A program made the position numbers and the translations under genes. This document shows, one piece after another, positions 37,188 to 46,615 of a stretch of 64,000 bases of DNA. Below the pieces are notes generated by a model. It made no database searches. It worked only from the letters and a program-made list of their open reading frames with translations, and had not been told where the DNA came from. This stretch comes from Pseudomonas saudimassiliensis (GTDB lineage Bacteria > Pseudomonadota > Gammaproteobacteria > Pseudomonadales > Pseudomonadaceae), in the NCBI RefSeq assembly GCF_000939975.1, contig NZ_LK391969.1, positions 62,001-126,000 on the forward strand. Reading direction: 5' to 3'. The number at the start of each line of letters is the position of its first letter. The first letter of the stretch is position 1.

Positions 37188-39470
37188 ATGCCCATAGACC
37201 CTCCTGCCGAGGAGCGCAACGACGACGCTCAATCCAGTCATCACCCCTCTGCCATGGGGCCGATGCCTCCGCCGTTGGAACGTACCCGCTTTGGGGGCTC
37301 GCAGAAACGCCCTGGGCGCGCAGAAGATGACGACGCGCCAGTCTCCCGCGCCGATCTGAGCAAGGGCCCCCAGGAGCTGCTTGAGCACCGCACTTCCCGT
37401 ACCAACTGGAGCGTGTTGATTGTCTCCTCGGTGGTGATCCTGCTTTTCTCAATCTGGGCGATCATGGCCCCGGATGAAGCCCGCACCACGATGAAGTCGA
37501 CCGTGGACTGGATTGCGCTGAACCTCGGCTGGTATTACGTGGTGACCGTTACGCTGGTGATCGGCTTCGTGCTCTGGGTCGCCCTGTCCAAGGAGGGCAA
37601 CGTGCGCCTCGGGCCGGACCATTCGCGCCCGCAGTACGGCCTCGGCACCTGGGTGGCGATGCTCTTCGCCGCCGGGGTCGGCATCGACATGCTGTTCTAT
37701 TCGGTCACCGGCCCGGTGGTGCAGTACCTGTATCCGCCGTCGGGTGAGGGCGGTTCGCAGGCGGCGTTGCAGGACGCCGTGGTCTGGACCATGTTCCACT
37801 ACGGCATCGCCGGCTGGTCGATGTATGCGCTGCTGGGCATGGCGATGGGGTATTTCGCCTATCGCTGGGGCATGCCGCTGTCGATTCGCGCAGCGCTCTA
37901 CCCCCTGCTGGGCAAGCGGGTGCGCGGCCCGCTGGGCGATGGCATCAGTATCATCGCGCTGGTGGGCACCGTGTTTGGTGTAGCCACCTCCATGGGTATC
38001 GGCGTGGTGCTGCTGAGCGTCGGCTTTTCCCTGCTGTTCGGCCTGGAGCATGGGCTGGGACTGCAGATCGGCCTGGTGATCGGGGCGGTGGTGTTGACCA
38101 TTGGCGCGACCACCTCGGGCGTGGACCGCGGCATCCGCTGGATCTCCGAGCTGAACCTGTGGAGCGCCGTGGCGATGATGGTGTACATCCTCGTCAGTGG
38201 CGAGACGGCCTTCCTGCTCAACGCGCTGACCGAGAACATCGGCCGGTTCCTCATGACCCTGCCGGCCCGTACCCTGCAGACCTTCGTTTATGAACCCGGT
38301 GGTTCGGAATGGATGGGCGGCTGGACGCTGTTCTTCTGGGCATTCTGGCTGGCCTGGGGGCCATTCGTCGGGGTGTTCCTGGCGCGTATTTCCCGCGGTC
38401 GTACGCTGCGCGAGTTCGTGATTGCCGCCATTACCGCGCCGGTGCTCTGCGACTTCATTATCGTCTCGCTGTTTGGCAACTCGGCGTTGTTCCAGGTGCT
38501 GCAGGGCAACCTGGGCTTTGCCGAGCTGGCAGTGGATAGCCCGGAGCAGGGTTGGTACGTGCTGCTCGGGATGTTCCCCGGGGCCATGTTCCTGATTGGT
38601 CTGGCGACCCTGTCGGGACTGCTGTTCTATCTGACCAGCGCCAACTCCGGTGCCATGGTCATGTCGAACTTCTCGGCGTCCATACCCGACCCAGCCCATG
38701 ACGGCCCGAAATGGCTGCGAATTTTTTGGGCGATACTCACCGCAGTGCTGACCATTGCCATGCTGCTGGCTGGCGGCGTGACCACCATGGAATACGCCAC
38801 GCTGATCTTCGCGCTGCCGGTGACCATCATCGCCTATCTGGTGATGGCATCCTTCCACAAGGTGCTGCGCATGGAGCGCGCCGAGCGCGAAGGCTTGGTA
38901 CTGCACCGGCCCAGCGTCGCGCCGATTGGCGGCCATGTGCCGGAGCGCTCCTGGAAGCAGCGGCTGGAGCAGTTGCGTGCCTACCCCAGCCAGCGTCAGG
39001 TCACTCAGTTCCTTGACCGCACGGTGCGACCGGCGCTTGATGAGATAACCAACGAATTTCGCAAGCAGGGCTACAATGTCGAGCGGGACGTGATGCTGAA
39101 CGTCTACCAGGTAGAGGAGCCGGTATTGCGGGTGACCATGGAGGACGTTCGCAGCTTTCATTACCAGGTAGCCATGGTGGAAGCACCCGTGCCGATGTTC
39201 ACCGGCCGCATGTCCCGTGAGACCGACGTCTATTATCGGCTGGAGGTGTTTACCCAGACCGGCTCCGGCGGCTATGACCTGATGGGGCTCACCAAACAGC
39301 AGATCATCGATGATGTGCTGGACCGCTATGAAGCGCACCTGGCCTTTCTGACCCACTCCTCGGAGACCGCTACTGCGTCGGTATTGACGCCGACGGTGCT
39401 ACCCAAGGACCAAACGCCGATACCCAAATCGGCAGACGATATCCAGGATCTGGACGAGAAGCCGGAGTGA
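37188..39470 (+). CDS. BCCT-family transporter, BetT-like (choline/betaine)
   Basis: 760 residues. Twelve helices span about 75-565, with the BCCT core GVGIDMLFYSVTGPV near residue 165, WTMFHYGIAGWSMYALLGM near 200 and the aromatic WTLFFWAFWLAWGPFVGVFLARISRGRT near 380. The N-terminal extension (1-70) is Pro/Ser-rich and hydrophilic, and the long C-terminal tail (about 570-760) is typical of high-affinity, osmotically tuned BetT carriers. It imports choline or a related quaternary amine with Na+ or H+. No betA/betB/betI genes are adjacent. It converges with the gene at 39482 after 11 bases. Confidence 0.88.
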   Translation: MPIDPPAEERNDDAQSSHHPSAMGPMPPPLERTRFGGSQKRPGRAEDDDAPVSRADLSKGPQELLEHRTSRTNWSVLIVSSVVILLFSIWAIMAPDEARTTMKSTVDWIALNLGWYYVVTVTLVIGFVLWVALSKEGNVRLGPDHSRPQYGLGTWVAMLFAAGVGIDMLFYSVTGPVVQYLYPPSGEGGSQAALQDAVVWTMFHYGIAGWSMYALLGMAMGYFAYRWGMPLSIRAALYPLLGKRVRGPLGDGISIIALVGTVFGVATSMGIGVVLLSVGFSLLFGLEHGLGLQIGLVIGAVVLTIGATTSGVDRGIRWISELNLWSAVAMMVYILVSGETAFLLNALTENIGRFLMTLPARTLQTFVYEPGGSEWMGGWTLFFWAFWLAWGPFVGVFLARISRGRTLREFVIAAITAPVLCDFIIVSLFGNSALFQVLQGNLGFAELAVDSPEQGWYVLLGMFPGAMFLIGLATLSGLLFYLTSANSGAMVMSNFSASIPDPAHDGPKWLRIFWAILTAVLTIAMLLAGGVTTMEYATLIFALPVTIIAYLVMASFHKVLRMERAEREGLVLHRPSVAPIGGHVPERSWKQRLEQLRAYPSQRQVTQFLDRTVRPALDEITNEFRKQGYNVERDVMLNVYQVEEPVLRVTMEDVRSFHYQVAMVEAPVPMFTGRMSRETDVYYRLEVFTQTGSGGYDLMGLTKQQIIDDVLDRYEAHLAFLTHSSETATASVLTPTVLPKDQTPIPKSADDIQDLDEKPE

Positions 39471-39481
39471 CGGGGCAGGGC

Positions 39482-39946
39482 TCAGCTGGTTACCGGGCCC
39501 TGCGCCAGTTGTTGCTGCACTATCTGCTCGAGCCTGCCACTGAGGCGCTTGCGCAGTTCCGCCTCGATCACCGGCAGGATTTCATCGATGACATCCTGCA
39601 TGATCAACTGCGCCTCGTTCTGCAGGCGGGCTTCCATGCGCACTTCCCGCGCCCCGGTGTGCACACCCCCTTCGGGCACTCGCCCCATGCTCTGCTGCAG
39701 CAGTTGCTCGAGGTGAACGCGCTCGCCGGCCAGGCGCGCCAGTGACTCGTAGGGTAGAAAGGGGTTAGCCTGGGGGGTGGCCGCAGGCGTGTCGCTGCCG
39801 GAACTGATGATGTCCTGCAATAGCGGAATTTCGAGCGGTAGGTTGGGCTGCCGGTCTAGGGCGGAGTCAGGTTCATCCAGCAAGGTGCGGATGGACTCCA
39901 GATCCTTCAACAAGCGGGACGGCTCCGTGGGTTCGTGCTGCGTCAT
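39482..39946 (-). CDS. Small holC-linked protein, unknown
   Basis: 154 residues starting MTQHEPTEPSRLLKDLESIRTLLDE. A Pro/Ala-rich linker separates this from a helical C-terminal half with many Gln/Glu/Arg (LQNEAQLIMQDVIDEILPVIEAELRKRLSGRLEQIV). In Pseudomonas a gene of this kind lies between holC and valS. Here its start codon is 4 bases from the stop of the holC fragment, retaining that ancestral junction, while intact holC is 20 kb away. Function unknown. Confidence 0.75.
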   Translation of the reverse strand: MTQHEPTEPSRLLKDLESIRTLLDEPDSALDRQPNLPLEIPLLQDIISSGSDTPAATPQANPFLPYESLARLAGERVHLEQLLQQSMGRVPEGGVHTGAREVRMEARLQNEAQLIMQDVIDEILPVIEAELRKRLSGRLEQIVQQQLAQGPVTS

Positions 39947-40052
39947 ACATCATCCTGCTATCCGTATCTGATGAGTTTTCAGAGGATAGCCCCGTTTGCG
40001 GTAAAAACGAAATCGTTCCCGCGCCGGGGCGATGATCGGGTCGTGTTCGACC
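39933..40052. repeat. Left copy of the 120-bp holC direct repeat
   Basis: It matches 60317-60436 in the same orientation. Over the 98 bases from CTGCTATCC onwards I count six mismatches. The repeat covers the last codons of holC and the first few codons of the next gene. The outer end abuts the stop codon of the SDR gene at 40053. Confidence 0.85.
39950..40052 (-). pseudogene. holC 3'-end fragment
   Basis: The reverse strand encodes EHDPIIAPARERFRFYRKRG and the rest of the HolC C terminus to a TGA at 39950, differing from intact HolC (60335-60766) at three residues. Upstream codons are missing, and the frame runs into the back of the SDR gene. It sits directly before the gene normally downstream of holC, so it is the original position of that gene's end. 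Confidence 0.85.
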
Positions 40053-40814
40053 TCAAATACAGGTGCTGCCCCCATCCACCGGCAACGCGATACCGGTGGT
40101 GAAGGCGGCGCCGTCCGAGCACAGATAGAGTACCGCTGCGGCAATTTCCTCGGCCTTGCCGACGCGACCTGCCGGGTGCAACCGGGCGATGGAATCGACC
40201 CGCCGCGGTTCAAGCTCCACTGCGCGGCGATACATGTCGGTATCAATAACAGCGGGACAGACCGCGTTGACGCGGATACCCTGGCGCGCATACTCCACCG
40301 CAACCGAGCGGGTCAGACCCAATACAGCGTGCTTGCTGGCGGCATAGGCGCTCATCCTGGGCGCTGCGCCAAGTGCGGCAATCGAACCGGTGTTGACGAT
40401 GGCGCCGCCACCGCCTTTTAGCATCAGCGGGATCTCGAAACGCATGCACTGCCAGACACCCTTGACGTTGACGTCCATGATGCGGTCAAAGACGGTCTCC
40501 TCGGCGTCGGCCAGCTTGCTCTGCTCGAACTCCACACCGGCATTGTTGAAAGCGCAGTCCAGGCGCCCGTAGGTGGTTTCGATCATGCCAATCAGCGCCT
40601 TGACCTGTTCGCCATCGACCACATTGCACTGGCTGAACTGGGCGTCACCGCCATTCTCGCGGATGCTGGCTGCTACCGCCTCGCCATTGACGCTGTCGAT
40701 ATCCGCCAGTACCAGGCGGGCACCCTCCGCAGCGAAGGCCAGTGCGGTTGCCTTGCCGATGCCGTTGGCGGCACCGGTAACCAATACCACCTTGCCGGAA
40801 AACGCTGAACCCAT
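40053..40814 (-). CDS. SDR-family NAD(P)-dependent oxidoreductase, copy 2
   Basis: 253 residues, the same length as the enzyme at 31341. TGAANGIG cofactor motif, LADID, NNAGVEFEQSKLADAEE, NTGSIAAL, YAASKHAVLGLTRS and C-terminal VDGGSTCI are all kept, so both copies should be active. Differences are spread over the whole length, so the duplication is old or the copies were acquired separately. Its stop codon touches the left holC repeat, making it the first gene inside the island. Confidence 0.88.
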   Translation of the reverse strand: MGSAFSGKVVLVTGAANGIGKATALAFAAEGARLVLADIDSVNGEAVAASIRENGGDAQFSQCNVVDGEQVKALIGMIETTYGRLDCAFNNAGVEFEQSKLADAEETVFDRIMDVNVKGVWQCMRFEIPLMLKGGGGAIVNTGSIAALGAAPRMSAYAASKHAVLGLTRSVAVEYARQGIRVNAVCPAVIDTDMYRRAVELEPRRVDSIARLHPAGRVGKAEEIAAAVLYLCSDGAAFTTGIALPVDGGSTCI

Positions 40815-41145
40815 GAACTCTGCTCCTGAGCGATGCACGCAGCCCCGTGCTGCGCTGTGCAAGGATTGAGAATACCCTTATGTCCCTCCGGTTTGGGTTG
40901 GATCAGAGTTGTTGTTCAGGCGTCATGTTGTTCGTTGATGGATAGCCAGTAATGCCACCTCGCTTACCATCTTCGAAGTGCCTGCTGTGTTTGCCGGGCG
41001 CGCGATAGCCGATAAATAATCGAAGGGTATGGCACTATTTCGCCGTTTCGTTTATGTTCGAGTGAGGCAAGGGAATGCAGCACACCGCTCCATCTGGATA
41101 GGGACGGCTGTTCCTTGTCTGATTATAAAAACACAACAAGGACTG
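40815..41145. other. Gene-free stretch between SDR copy 2 and the TM2 gene
   Basis: About 330 bases between divergent genes; both promoters must lie here. Base composition shifts from GC-rich to AT-rich towards the right. I see no clear operator, RNA or coding frame. Confidence 0.4.
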
Positions 41146-41364
41146 ATGGAAATGACCGACAAAAAAATCCTTCCTGCTTTTCTACTTTGTTTCTTCCTGG
41201 GTATGTTTGGGGTGCACCGATTCTATGTTGGAAAAATTGGTACGGGTATTCTGCAGATAGTCACCCTGGGTGGCCTGGGAATCTGGGTGCTGATTGATTT
41301 CATTATGATCATTGTTGGCGCGTTTACCGACAAGAGTGGAAACAAGATTACCGAGTGGACTTGA
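41146..41364 (+). CDS. TM2-domain small membrane protein
   Basis: 72 residues from ATG 41146 (AAGGA upstream; ATG 41152 also possible). ILPAFLLCFFLGMFGVHRFYVGKIGTGILQIVTLGGLGIWVLIDFIMI is the two-helix TM2 domain with its FLG-x2-G-x-HRFYLG turn. Function in bacteria unknown. It is followed by a DUF4234-like gene after 97 bases. Confidence 0.85.
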   Translation: MEMTDKKILPAFLLCFFLGMFGVHRFYVGKIGTGILQIVTLGGLGIWVLIDFIMIIVGAFTDKSGNKITEWT

Positions 41365-41461
41365 GGGAAATGGTTCCCTGATATTGCCGAAGTGAAGAGG
41401 CCCTGCAGAGGGGGTTTGCTTGGCCTTCGCCTGATAAAAAATAAAACATTAAGGAAGTCCC

Positions 41462-41932
41462 ATGTCGTCGATTACTGAGCTGAAAGATGCGGTAAATACA
41501 AAGACAATTAATCTAGTACTTTTATCGATCGCAACTGGTGGAATTTACCCAATATTATGGATTTACAGAAACACACCAGTGATCTCCTCGATTACCAAAA
41601 GGGTTGTTTCGGATGATGTGTTTATCATTTGGCTCGCTGTTTGCGTCGGTCTGGGTGCGGCACTAGTTGGAACTGGCGAAGAAGTCATGGATATTATCTC
41701 TGGACTTTTGTCATTTGCCGGACTGGTTCTGTATGTTGTGTGGGCTTTTAAAGCGAGGACGTCAATTCAGGAATATGCTCTTAATGAGCATAGAGTTGAC
41801 CTGCGGATGAACGCTTTTTATACATTCTTTTTTAATATCTATTACATAAACTATTGCATAAATGATTTGCCTGAGGCCAAGCGCAGGCAAGAAGTTCTTT
41901 CCGGTGGTCAGACCACGCCAGCGCAGTCCTGA
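41462..41932 (+). CDS. DUF4234-like membrane protein
   Basis: 156 residues, AT-rich codon use. Helices near 17-35, 55-72 and 78-95, with ATGGIYPILWIYRN (the DUF4234 start pattern) and a Tyr/Phe/Asn-rich hydrophobic segment near 115-135. An AAGGAAG site precedes ATG 41462. Role unknown. Together with the TM2 gene it forms a pair of small low-GC membrane genes ahead of the Srf operon. Confidence 0.68.
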   Translation: MSSITELKDAVNTKTINLVLLSIATGGIYPILWIYRNTPVISSITKRVVSDDVFIIWLAVCVGLGAALVGTGEEVMDIISGLLSFAGLVLYVVWAFKARTSIQEYALNEHRVDLRMNAFYTFFFNIYYINYCINDLPEAKRRQEVLSGGQTTPAQS

Positions 41933-42144
41933 TGGAGCGTGGAGGCGCGAAACCCGCTGCGCTCAGGTTTCGTGCCTCGCTTTCGATAGACAATGCCGGA
42001 ACACCTGGACTTCAGGAGCCCCTTGCAGCCTGGCGCGTGATATCAAATTGACCTTGCAGGCAGTTTACCTTACTGTCTTTCTCAAATTGTGACGGCGCTG
42101 AAAGCGCCGTTTTACAGCGGTATTGATCAGGTTCTGGAGCAGGG

Positions 42145-43536
42145 ATGCGCGGTGCATTGCTACGTAGCGGTAAAAGCGAGACTTTTACGGCTTTAGGGGA
42201 GACTGGGCAACCAGTCTATCGTGCGGCGCTGCAACTGCGCGAGGCGATCCGTCGCAAGGATCCAGATCTTGTCGAACATCTGGCAATACCGCAGAGCGAC
42301 GAACTGGGCAACCGGATCGACTGGTACAGCGGGATCACCGGTGATGTGATTCCCTGGACGTCTGCCACCGAAGAAGAGCGCGCGCCGGCACGGCAACAGC
42401 TGGAGCGGCTCAAATCCGCGCTGGACGATCTCAGCGGCCGCTATCTCGGCAGCGAGCCGGGTGAGCAACAGGGCGACAAGGCCGTGTTCGGCAAGCTGCT
42501 CAAGCGCGTCGTCTATTTTCCCGATGAAAGCTTCGTCTACCTGGTGAACGGCAAGCCGGTGCTGACCTTCTGGGGCTTCCAACATGCCGATGCCGACCGC
42601 AGCCTGGAACCCCTGCATTGCCTGTATCCACCTGTTGAGCCCCCCACGCCCAGCGTCGCCGCGATACCTGCCCCCGCGGTGGCCTCTGCGCCGGCGGTGG
42701 CTGCTGTTGAGCCGGTGCCGCCCGTCGCTCGCCCCTGGTGGCGGCGTTGGTGGTGGTTGTGGCCGTTGCTCCTTCTACTGCTCGCGCTGCTGTTGCTCAG
42801 TCTGCTGCGTGGCTGTATGCCCAGTGCGAACCTGCCGGGCCTGCCCCAGGTTTCCTTACCGTCAATCTCTGCACCGGAGCTGCCCAGCCTGTCACTGCCC
42901 ACGGGAGGATTGGGGGCGAATGGCTCCGGTGGCGGAGCTGGAGCGGACGCATCCGGCGCCCCGGGCACGCCTGGAGGCGATGCGGAGTCACCCGCAACCG
43001 AGCCCCCGGAGAGCAACGAGCCGGAGCCGAGCGAGAATCCTGGCGAAGAACTGCCAGCCGAGCCTGAACCGGAGCCGGAACAACCTGTAACTGAGCCAGA
43101 GGCTGAGGCGACAGAACCCCCGGCACGGCCCGAACCGCCCCAACTGCCCGAGGATCCGCAGGAACCGCTGACCATCCCGGATGGGCATGACGGCAACAGC
43201 TCGGCGGATTTCCTCAACGGTGACTGGCGCGCTGGCGCTGGCATTCAGGATCGCCGGACAGGCAAGCCGCTGCGATTGCAATACCGTTTCGATGACGGTA
43301 AAGGCGAGGTCACGGTGCGCCGTCCGGATGGTGTGAGCTGCTCGGGTCCGGTAACCGCCGCCATGAACGACGGCAGCCTGGCTATCGACAGCCAGGGCCA
43401 GGCAGTGTGTGGCGATGGCAGTCATTACGATATGCCACAGGTCACCTGCGCCCAGGGCGCACAGAATATTGCGGATTGTACGGGCAACTACGGAAGCGAA
43501 AGCTTTCCGATGTCCATGCGCCGCGCTGGCGAATAA
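42145..43536 (+). CDS. SrfA family protein
   Basis: 463 residues. The N-terminal cytoplasmic domain (about 1-160: MRGALLRSG..., AIPQSDELGNRIDWYSG, FVYLVNGKPVLTFWGF) is the SrfA pattern. A Pro/Ala linker leads to one strong membrane helix (about 206-226), then a Pro/Glu-rich periplasmic linker (about 270-340) and a C-terminal domain with paired Cys (VSCSGPVT, QAVCGDG, VTCAQG). It is the first gene of the operon, 17 bases before srfB. The Srf genes were named from Salmonella SsrB-regulated screens; biochemical role is not known. The N-terminal domain resembles that of the vWA protein at 57117. Confidence 0.82.
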   Translation: MRGALLRSGKSETFTALGETGQPVYRAALQLREAIRRKDPDLVEHLAIPQSDELGNRIDWYSGITGDVIPWTSATEEERAPARQQLERLKSALDDLSGRYLGSEPGEQQGDKAVFGKLLKRVVYFPDESFVYLVNGKPVLTFWGFQHADADRSLEPLHCLYPPVEPPTPSVAAIPAPAVASAPAVAAVEPVPPVARPWWRRWWWLWPLLLLLLALLLLSLLRGCMPSANLPGLPQVSLPSISAPELPSLSLPTGGLGANGSGGGAGADASGAPGTPGGDAESPATEPPESNEPEPSENPGEELPAEPEPEPEQPVTEPEAEATEPPARPEPPQLPEDPQEPLTIPDGHDGNSSADFLNGDWRAGAGIQDRRTGKPLRLQYRFDDGKGEVTVRRPDGVSCSGPVTAAMNDGSLAIDSQGQAVCGDGSHYDMPQVTCAQGAQNIADCTGNYGSESFPMSMRRAGE

Positions 43537-43552
43537 GACTGGATGAATCACA

Positions 43553-46500
43553 ATGTTGCCTGAAGTCACCCAATTCGAAGAAACCGTTACCCTGATCAGT
43601 GATACCGGCATCCAATTCATGGATTTTGCGTTGTCGCTGGATCTTCGCAGGGAGCCGCCGGGTGAGTTTGCGCCCTTGACCAGCGGCTTGCTGACGCGGT
43701 TGTTGTACAACGAAGAGAAGGATTTCTATTTCTACGAGCCTGAGCCGGAGAAAATCGAGAAAACCAGGCCTGCCTTCAGTCTCGACATGAAGAGCAGCCT
43801 GGAGCTGCTCGACGGCCTCTGGCTGCCGCTGCCTTTCTTCCGTTTCATGCCACCTCACCGCTTTGACGAGGGTCCCAGTAACTGGGCGCGCATGCGGGTG
43901 GTCAGGTTGCCCGAGCCGGATATCGACGGCAACAGCCATCGGCTGACACTGGCCTTTGATAGCCGGGTCATGCCTCGCCAGGACGGCACCGCGTATCTGG
44001 CGCCCAACCACGAAGACGTCAGCTCCGGCGTCGCCTTCCGGCTGGCCTGCAGCATCCGTGACACCCGCTGGTTCCTTGATCAGGGATGGGTGAAGGAATG
44101 GTTATTGGAAGTCTTCCGCGAGGGCAACGAGCATCGCCCGCGCGATGAAGTTGACGTCGAGGTGCGTGAAAATCACCACCTGGGACACTATCTGAACCTG
44201 ATCAGTCTGATGGCCCGCCCGGTCGCCGCACAGCAGACCAACGCCCGCGCCAAGGTGGAAGTTCCCGAAGTACGAGTGGTGGCCAACGAGGTCAACGGGC
44301 AGGTCAAACCGATCCCCGTGGATCTGGTGCTGGACGTCGGCAACTCGCGCACCTGCGGTATTCTGGTGGAGAATCACGGCCAGGCGGGCACCGGGCTCAA
44401 GCAGAACTATGTCCTGGAGCTGCGCGACCTGATCACGCCCGAACATGTCTACAACCAACCCTTCGAAAGCCGTGTGGAATTCGCCCAGGCGTCCTTCGGC
44501 AAGGATCAGTTCTCGGTCAAGAGCGGTCGTCACGACGCCTTTCAATGGCCAACCATTGCTCGAATCGGCAGTGAAGCCGGGCGGCTGGCCAGTCGTCGAC
44601 GCGGCACAGAGGGCTCGACCGGCCTGACCAGCCCCAAACGTTACCTGTGGGATGAAAACCCCTACGGACACGGCTGGCGCTTCAACTGTTCCCATACCAG
44701 GGGTGACAGCGAGCCCTATGCTACCGCCGCACCCTTCTCACATCTGATCAACGAGACCGGCGAGGCGCTGTACAGCCTTGAAGAAGATGATCGTCTGCCG
44801 GTTTTCATGCCGCGTTATTCGCGCAGCTCGCTGATGACCTTCATGTTGGCCGAAGTACTGGCTCAGGCGCTGTCGCAGATCAACAGCCCGGCCCAGCGGG
44901 CGCGTCAGGGTCACACACGCGTACCGCGTCAGCTCAACAGCGTTATTCTCACCGTGCCGCCGGGCATGCCCCAGGCTGAACGCAGCATTCTCAACGAACG
45001 TATGTTGCAGGCTATCGGGCTGGTCTGGAAAAGCCTTGGCTGGCATGCCGGCGAGGAAGATCCTCACGAGGAAGAAGTCAGCAGCGCCCGCACGCCGATT
45101 CCGAGCATTCGTGTCGAGTGGGACGAAGCTTCCTGTGGCCAGTTGGTCTATCTCTATACCGAAATCAATGAGAATTTTGCCGGCCACCCGGAAGAGTTCT
45201 TTGCCACCCTGGCGCGTCCTGACAAGACTGACCGCGAACGCATCACCCTCGCCACCATCGACATTGGCGGCGGCACCACTGACCTGGTGATCACTGATTA
45301 CCGGTTGGACCGCGCCGGCAATGGCGGCAGCGGCAGCAACGTACATATTGTGCCGGAACAGCGCTTTCGCGACGGTTTCAAGGTGGCAGGCGACGACATT
45401 CTGCTGGACGTGATCCAGGACTTCATCCTGCCGAGCTTTGAGAAGGCGTTGCGCCTTGCTGGAGTGCCGAGCCCGGGCGCGCTGATGTCGCGTCTGTGCG
45501 GTGACGAGTCGGTCAGTGCTCAGGACGCGATCCTGCGCCAGCAGCTCAACCTGCAGGTGTTCACCCCTCTGGGTCTGGCGCTGCTCAAAGCCTACGAAGA
45601 ATACGATCCTGAGTATCCGCAGGAGGCCGTCAGTCATACCTACAGCGAACTCCTCGGCGAGCAGGCGGTGAGTGACAGCGTGTGGGAATATGTCTGCAGC
45701 GCGGTACGCCGGGCGGTGGGCGGACAGACGTTGTTCGACCTGCTGCAGGTGCCGGTCAGCTTTGATCTGCAACAACTGCACGGAGCCTTCCTCAACGACA
45801 GGATCAACCTGACCAAAACGCTCAGTGCCTTGTGTGAAGTGATCTTCCAGTATCCGTGCGACATGCTGCTGCTGACCGGCCGCCCTTCGCGTCTGCCCGG
45901 TGTACAGGCATTCATCCGCAAGATGCTGCCGCTGCCGCCCGGGCGCATCCTGCCGCTGCAAAACTACCGTACCGGCGGCTGGTATCCGTTTCACAAGAGC
46001 GGCCTGATCGATGATCCAAAAAGCACTGCTTCAGTCGGCGCCATGTTGTGCTTGCTGTGCGCCAACCACAGCGTACCGAATTTCTATTTTCGTTCAGCCG
46101 CACTCAAGCCCTATTCGACCATCAAGCACATCGGTGTTATCGACCTGAACAACGTCATCAAGAATGCCGATGTGCTCTATCGCGATATCGCCTCGGAGGA
46201 GGGCAAGATCAGCTTGCCCCTGATCGGCGTAGGCGATGATGCCGACACCCCGCAGCTGGAAATGCGCGGTGACCTGCGGCTGGGTTTCCGTCAGCTGACC
46301 GCCGAGCGGTGGGCTGCATCGCCGTTGTATACGCTGCGCTTCACCAAGGCCGGCCGCGAGAAATTTTCCCGGGCTGATGCCGAGGGAGAGGCACCGCTGT
46401 TGAAGGTTCGCTTCCAGATTGACACCCGTGACCGGCGTGTCCGCAAACAGGGGCTCATCAGCGACCGGCTGGCCATCGCAAATGTCGAATCGAACAGCAA

Positions 46501-46615
46501 CAGGGTGGTTTTCAATCCGCGCAGTGATCTGGAGCTGGAGCTCAATACCATGCTCGACGCGGGGCTGAGCGATACCAAGTATTGGCTGGACAGCGGAAGT
46601 GTGAAACGCAAATGA
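43553..46615 (+). CDS. Virulence factor SrfB family, actin/Hsp70-like ATPase
   Basis: 1020 residues, soluble, the usual SrfB length. The second half has actin/Hsp70 nucleotide motifs: LVLDVGNSRTCGILVEN (about 255-272, phosphate 1), IDIGGGTTDLVITDYRLD (about 567-585, phosphate 2) and LLLTGRPSRLPGVQAF (about 770-786, adenosine). An N-terminal beta-rich domain precedes them. This is an ATPase-fold protein likely acting as chaperone or filament-like switch. Its stop overlaps the srfC start (ATGA). The intact motifs argue for an active ATPase. Confidence 0.9.
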   Translation: MLPEVTQFEETVTLISDTGIQFMDFALSLDLRREPPGEFAPLTSGLLTRLLYNEEKDFYFYEPEPEKIEKTRPAFSLDMKSSLELLDGLWLPLPFFRFMPPHRFDEGPSNWARMRVVRLPEPDIDGNSHRLTLAFDSRVMPRQDGTAYLAPNHEDVSSGVAFRLACSIRDTRWFLDQGWVKEWLLEVFREGNEHRPRDEVDVEVRENHHLGHYLNLISLMARPVAAQQTNARAKVEVPEVRVVANEVNGQVKPIPVDLVLDVGNSRTCGILVENHGQAGTGLKQNYVLELRDLITPEHVYNQPFESRVEFAQASFGKDQFSVKSGRHDAFQWPTIARIGSEAGRLASRRRGTEGSTGLTSPKRYLWDENPYGHGWRFNCSHTRGDSEPYATAAPFSHLINETGEALYSLEEDDRLPVFMPRYSRSSLMTFMLAEVLAQALSQINSPAQRARQGHTRVPRQLNSVILTVPPGMPQAERSILNERMLQAIGLVWKSLGWHAGEEDPHEEEVSSARTPIPSIRVEWDEASCGQLVYLYTEINENFAGHPEEFFATLARPDKTDRERITLATIDIGGGTTDLVITDYRLDRAGNGGSGSNVHIVPEQRFRDGFKVAGDDILLDVIQDFILPSFEKALRLAGVPSPGALMSRLCGDESVSAQDAILRQQLNLQVFTPLGLALLKAYEEYDPEYPQEAVSHTYSELLGEQAVSDSVWEYVCSAVRRAVGGQTLFDLLQVPVSFDLQQLHGAFLNDRINLTKTLSALCEVIFQYPCDMLLLTGRPSRLPGVQAFIRKMLPLPPGRILPLQNYRTGGWYPFHKSGLIDDPKSTASVGAMLCLLCANHSVPNFYFRSAALKPYSTIKHIGVIDLNNVIKNADVLYRDIASEEGKISLPLIGVGDDADTPQLEMRGDLRLGFRQLTAERWAASPLYTLRFTKAGREKFSRADAEGEAPLLKVRFQIDTRDRRVRKQGLISDRLAIANVESNSNRVVFNPRSDLELELNTMLDAGLSDTKYWLDSGSVKRK

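Noticed and set aside
37449..39356. A 635-codon reverse frame opposite the BCCT transporter
   Set aside because: Translation is His/Gln-rich low-complexity typical of antisense GC-rich frames; the BCCT reading is clear.
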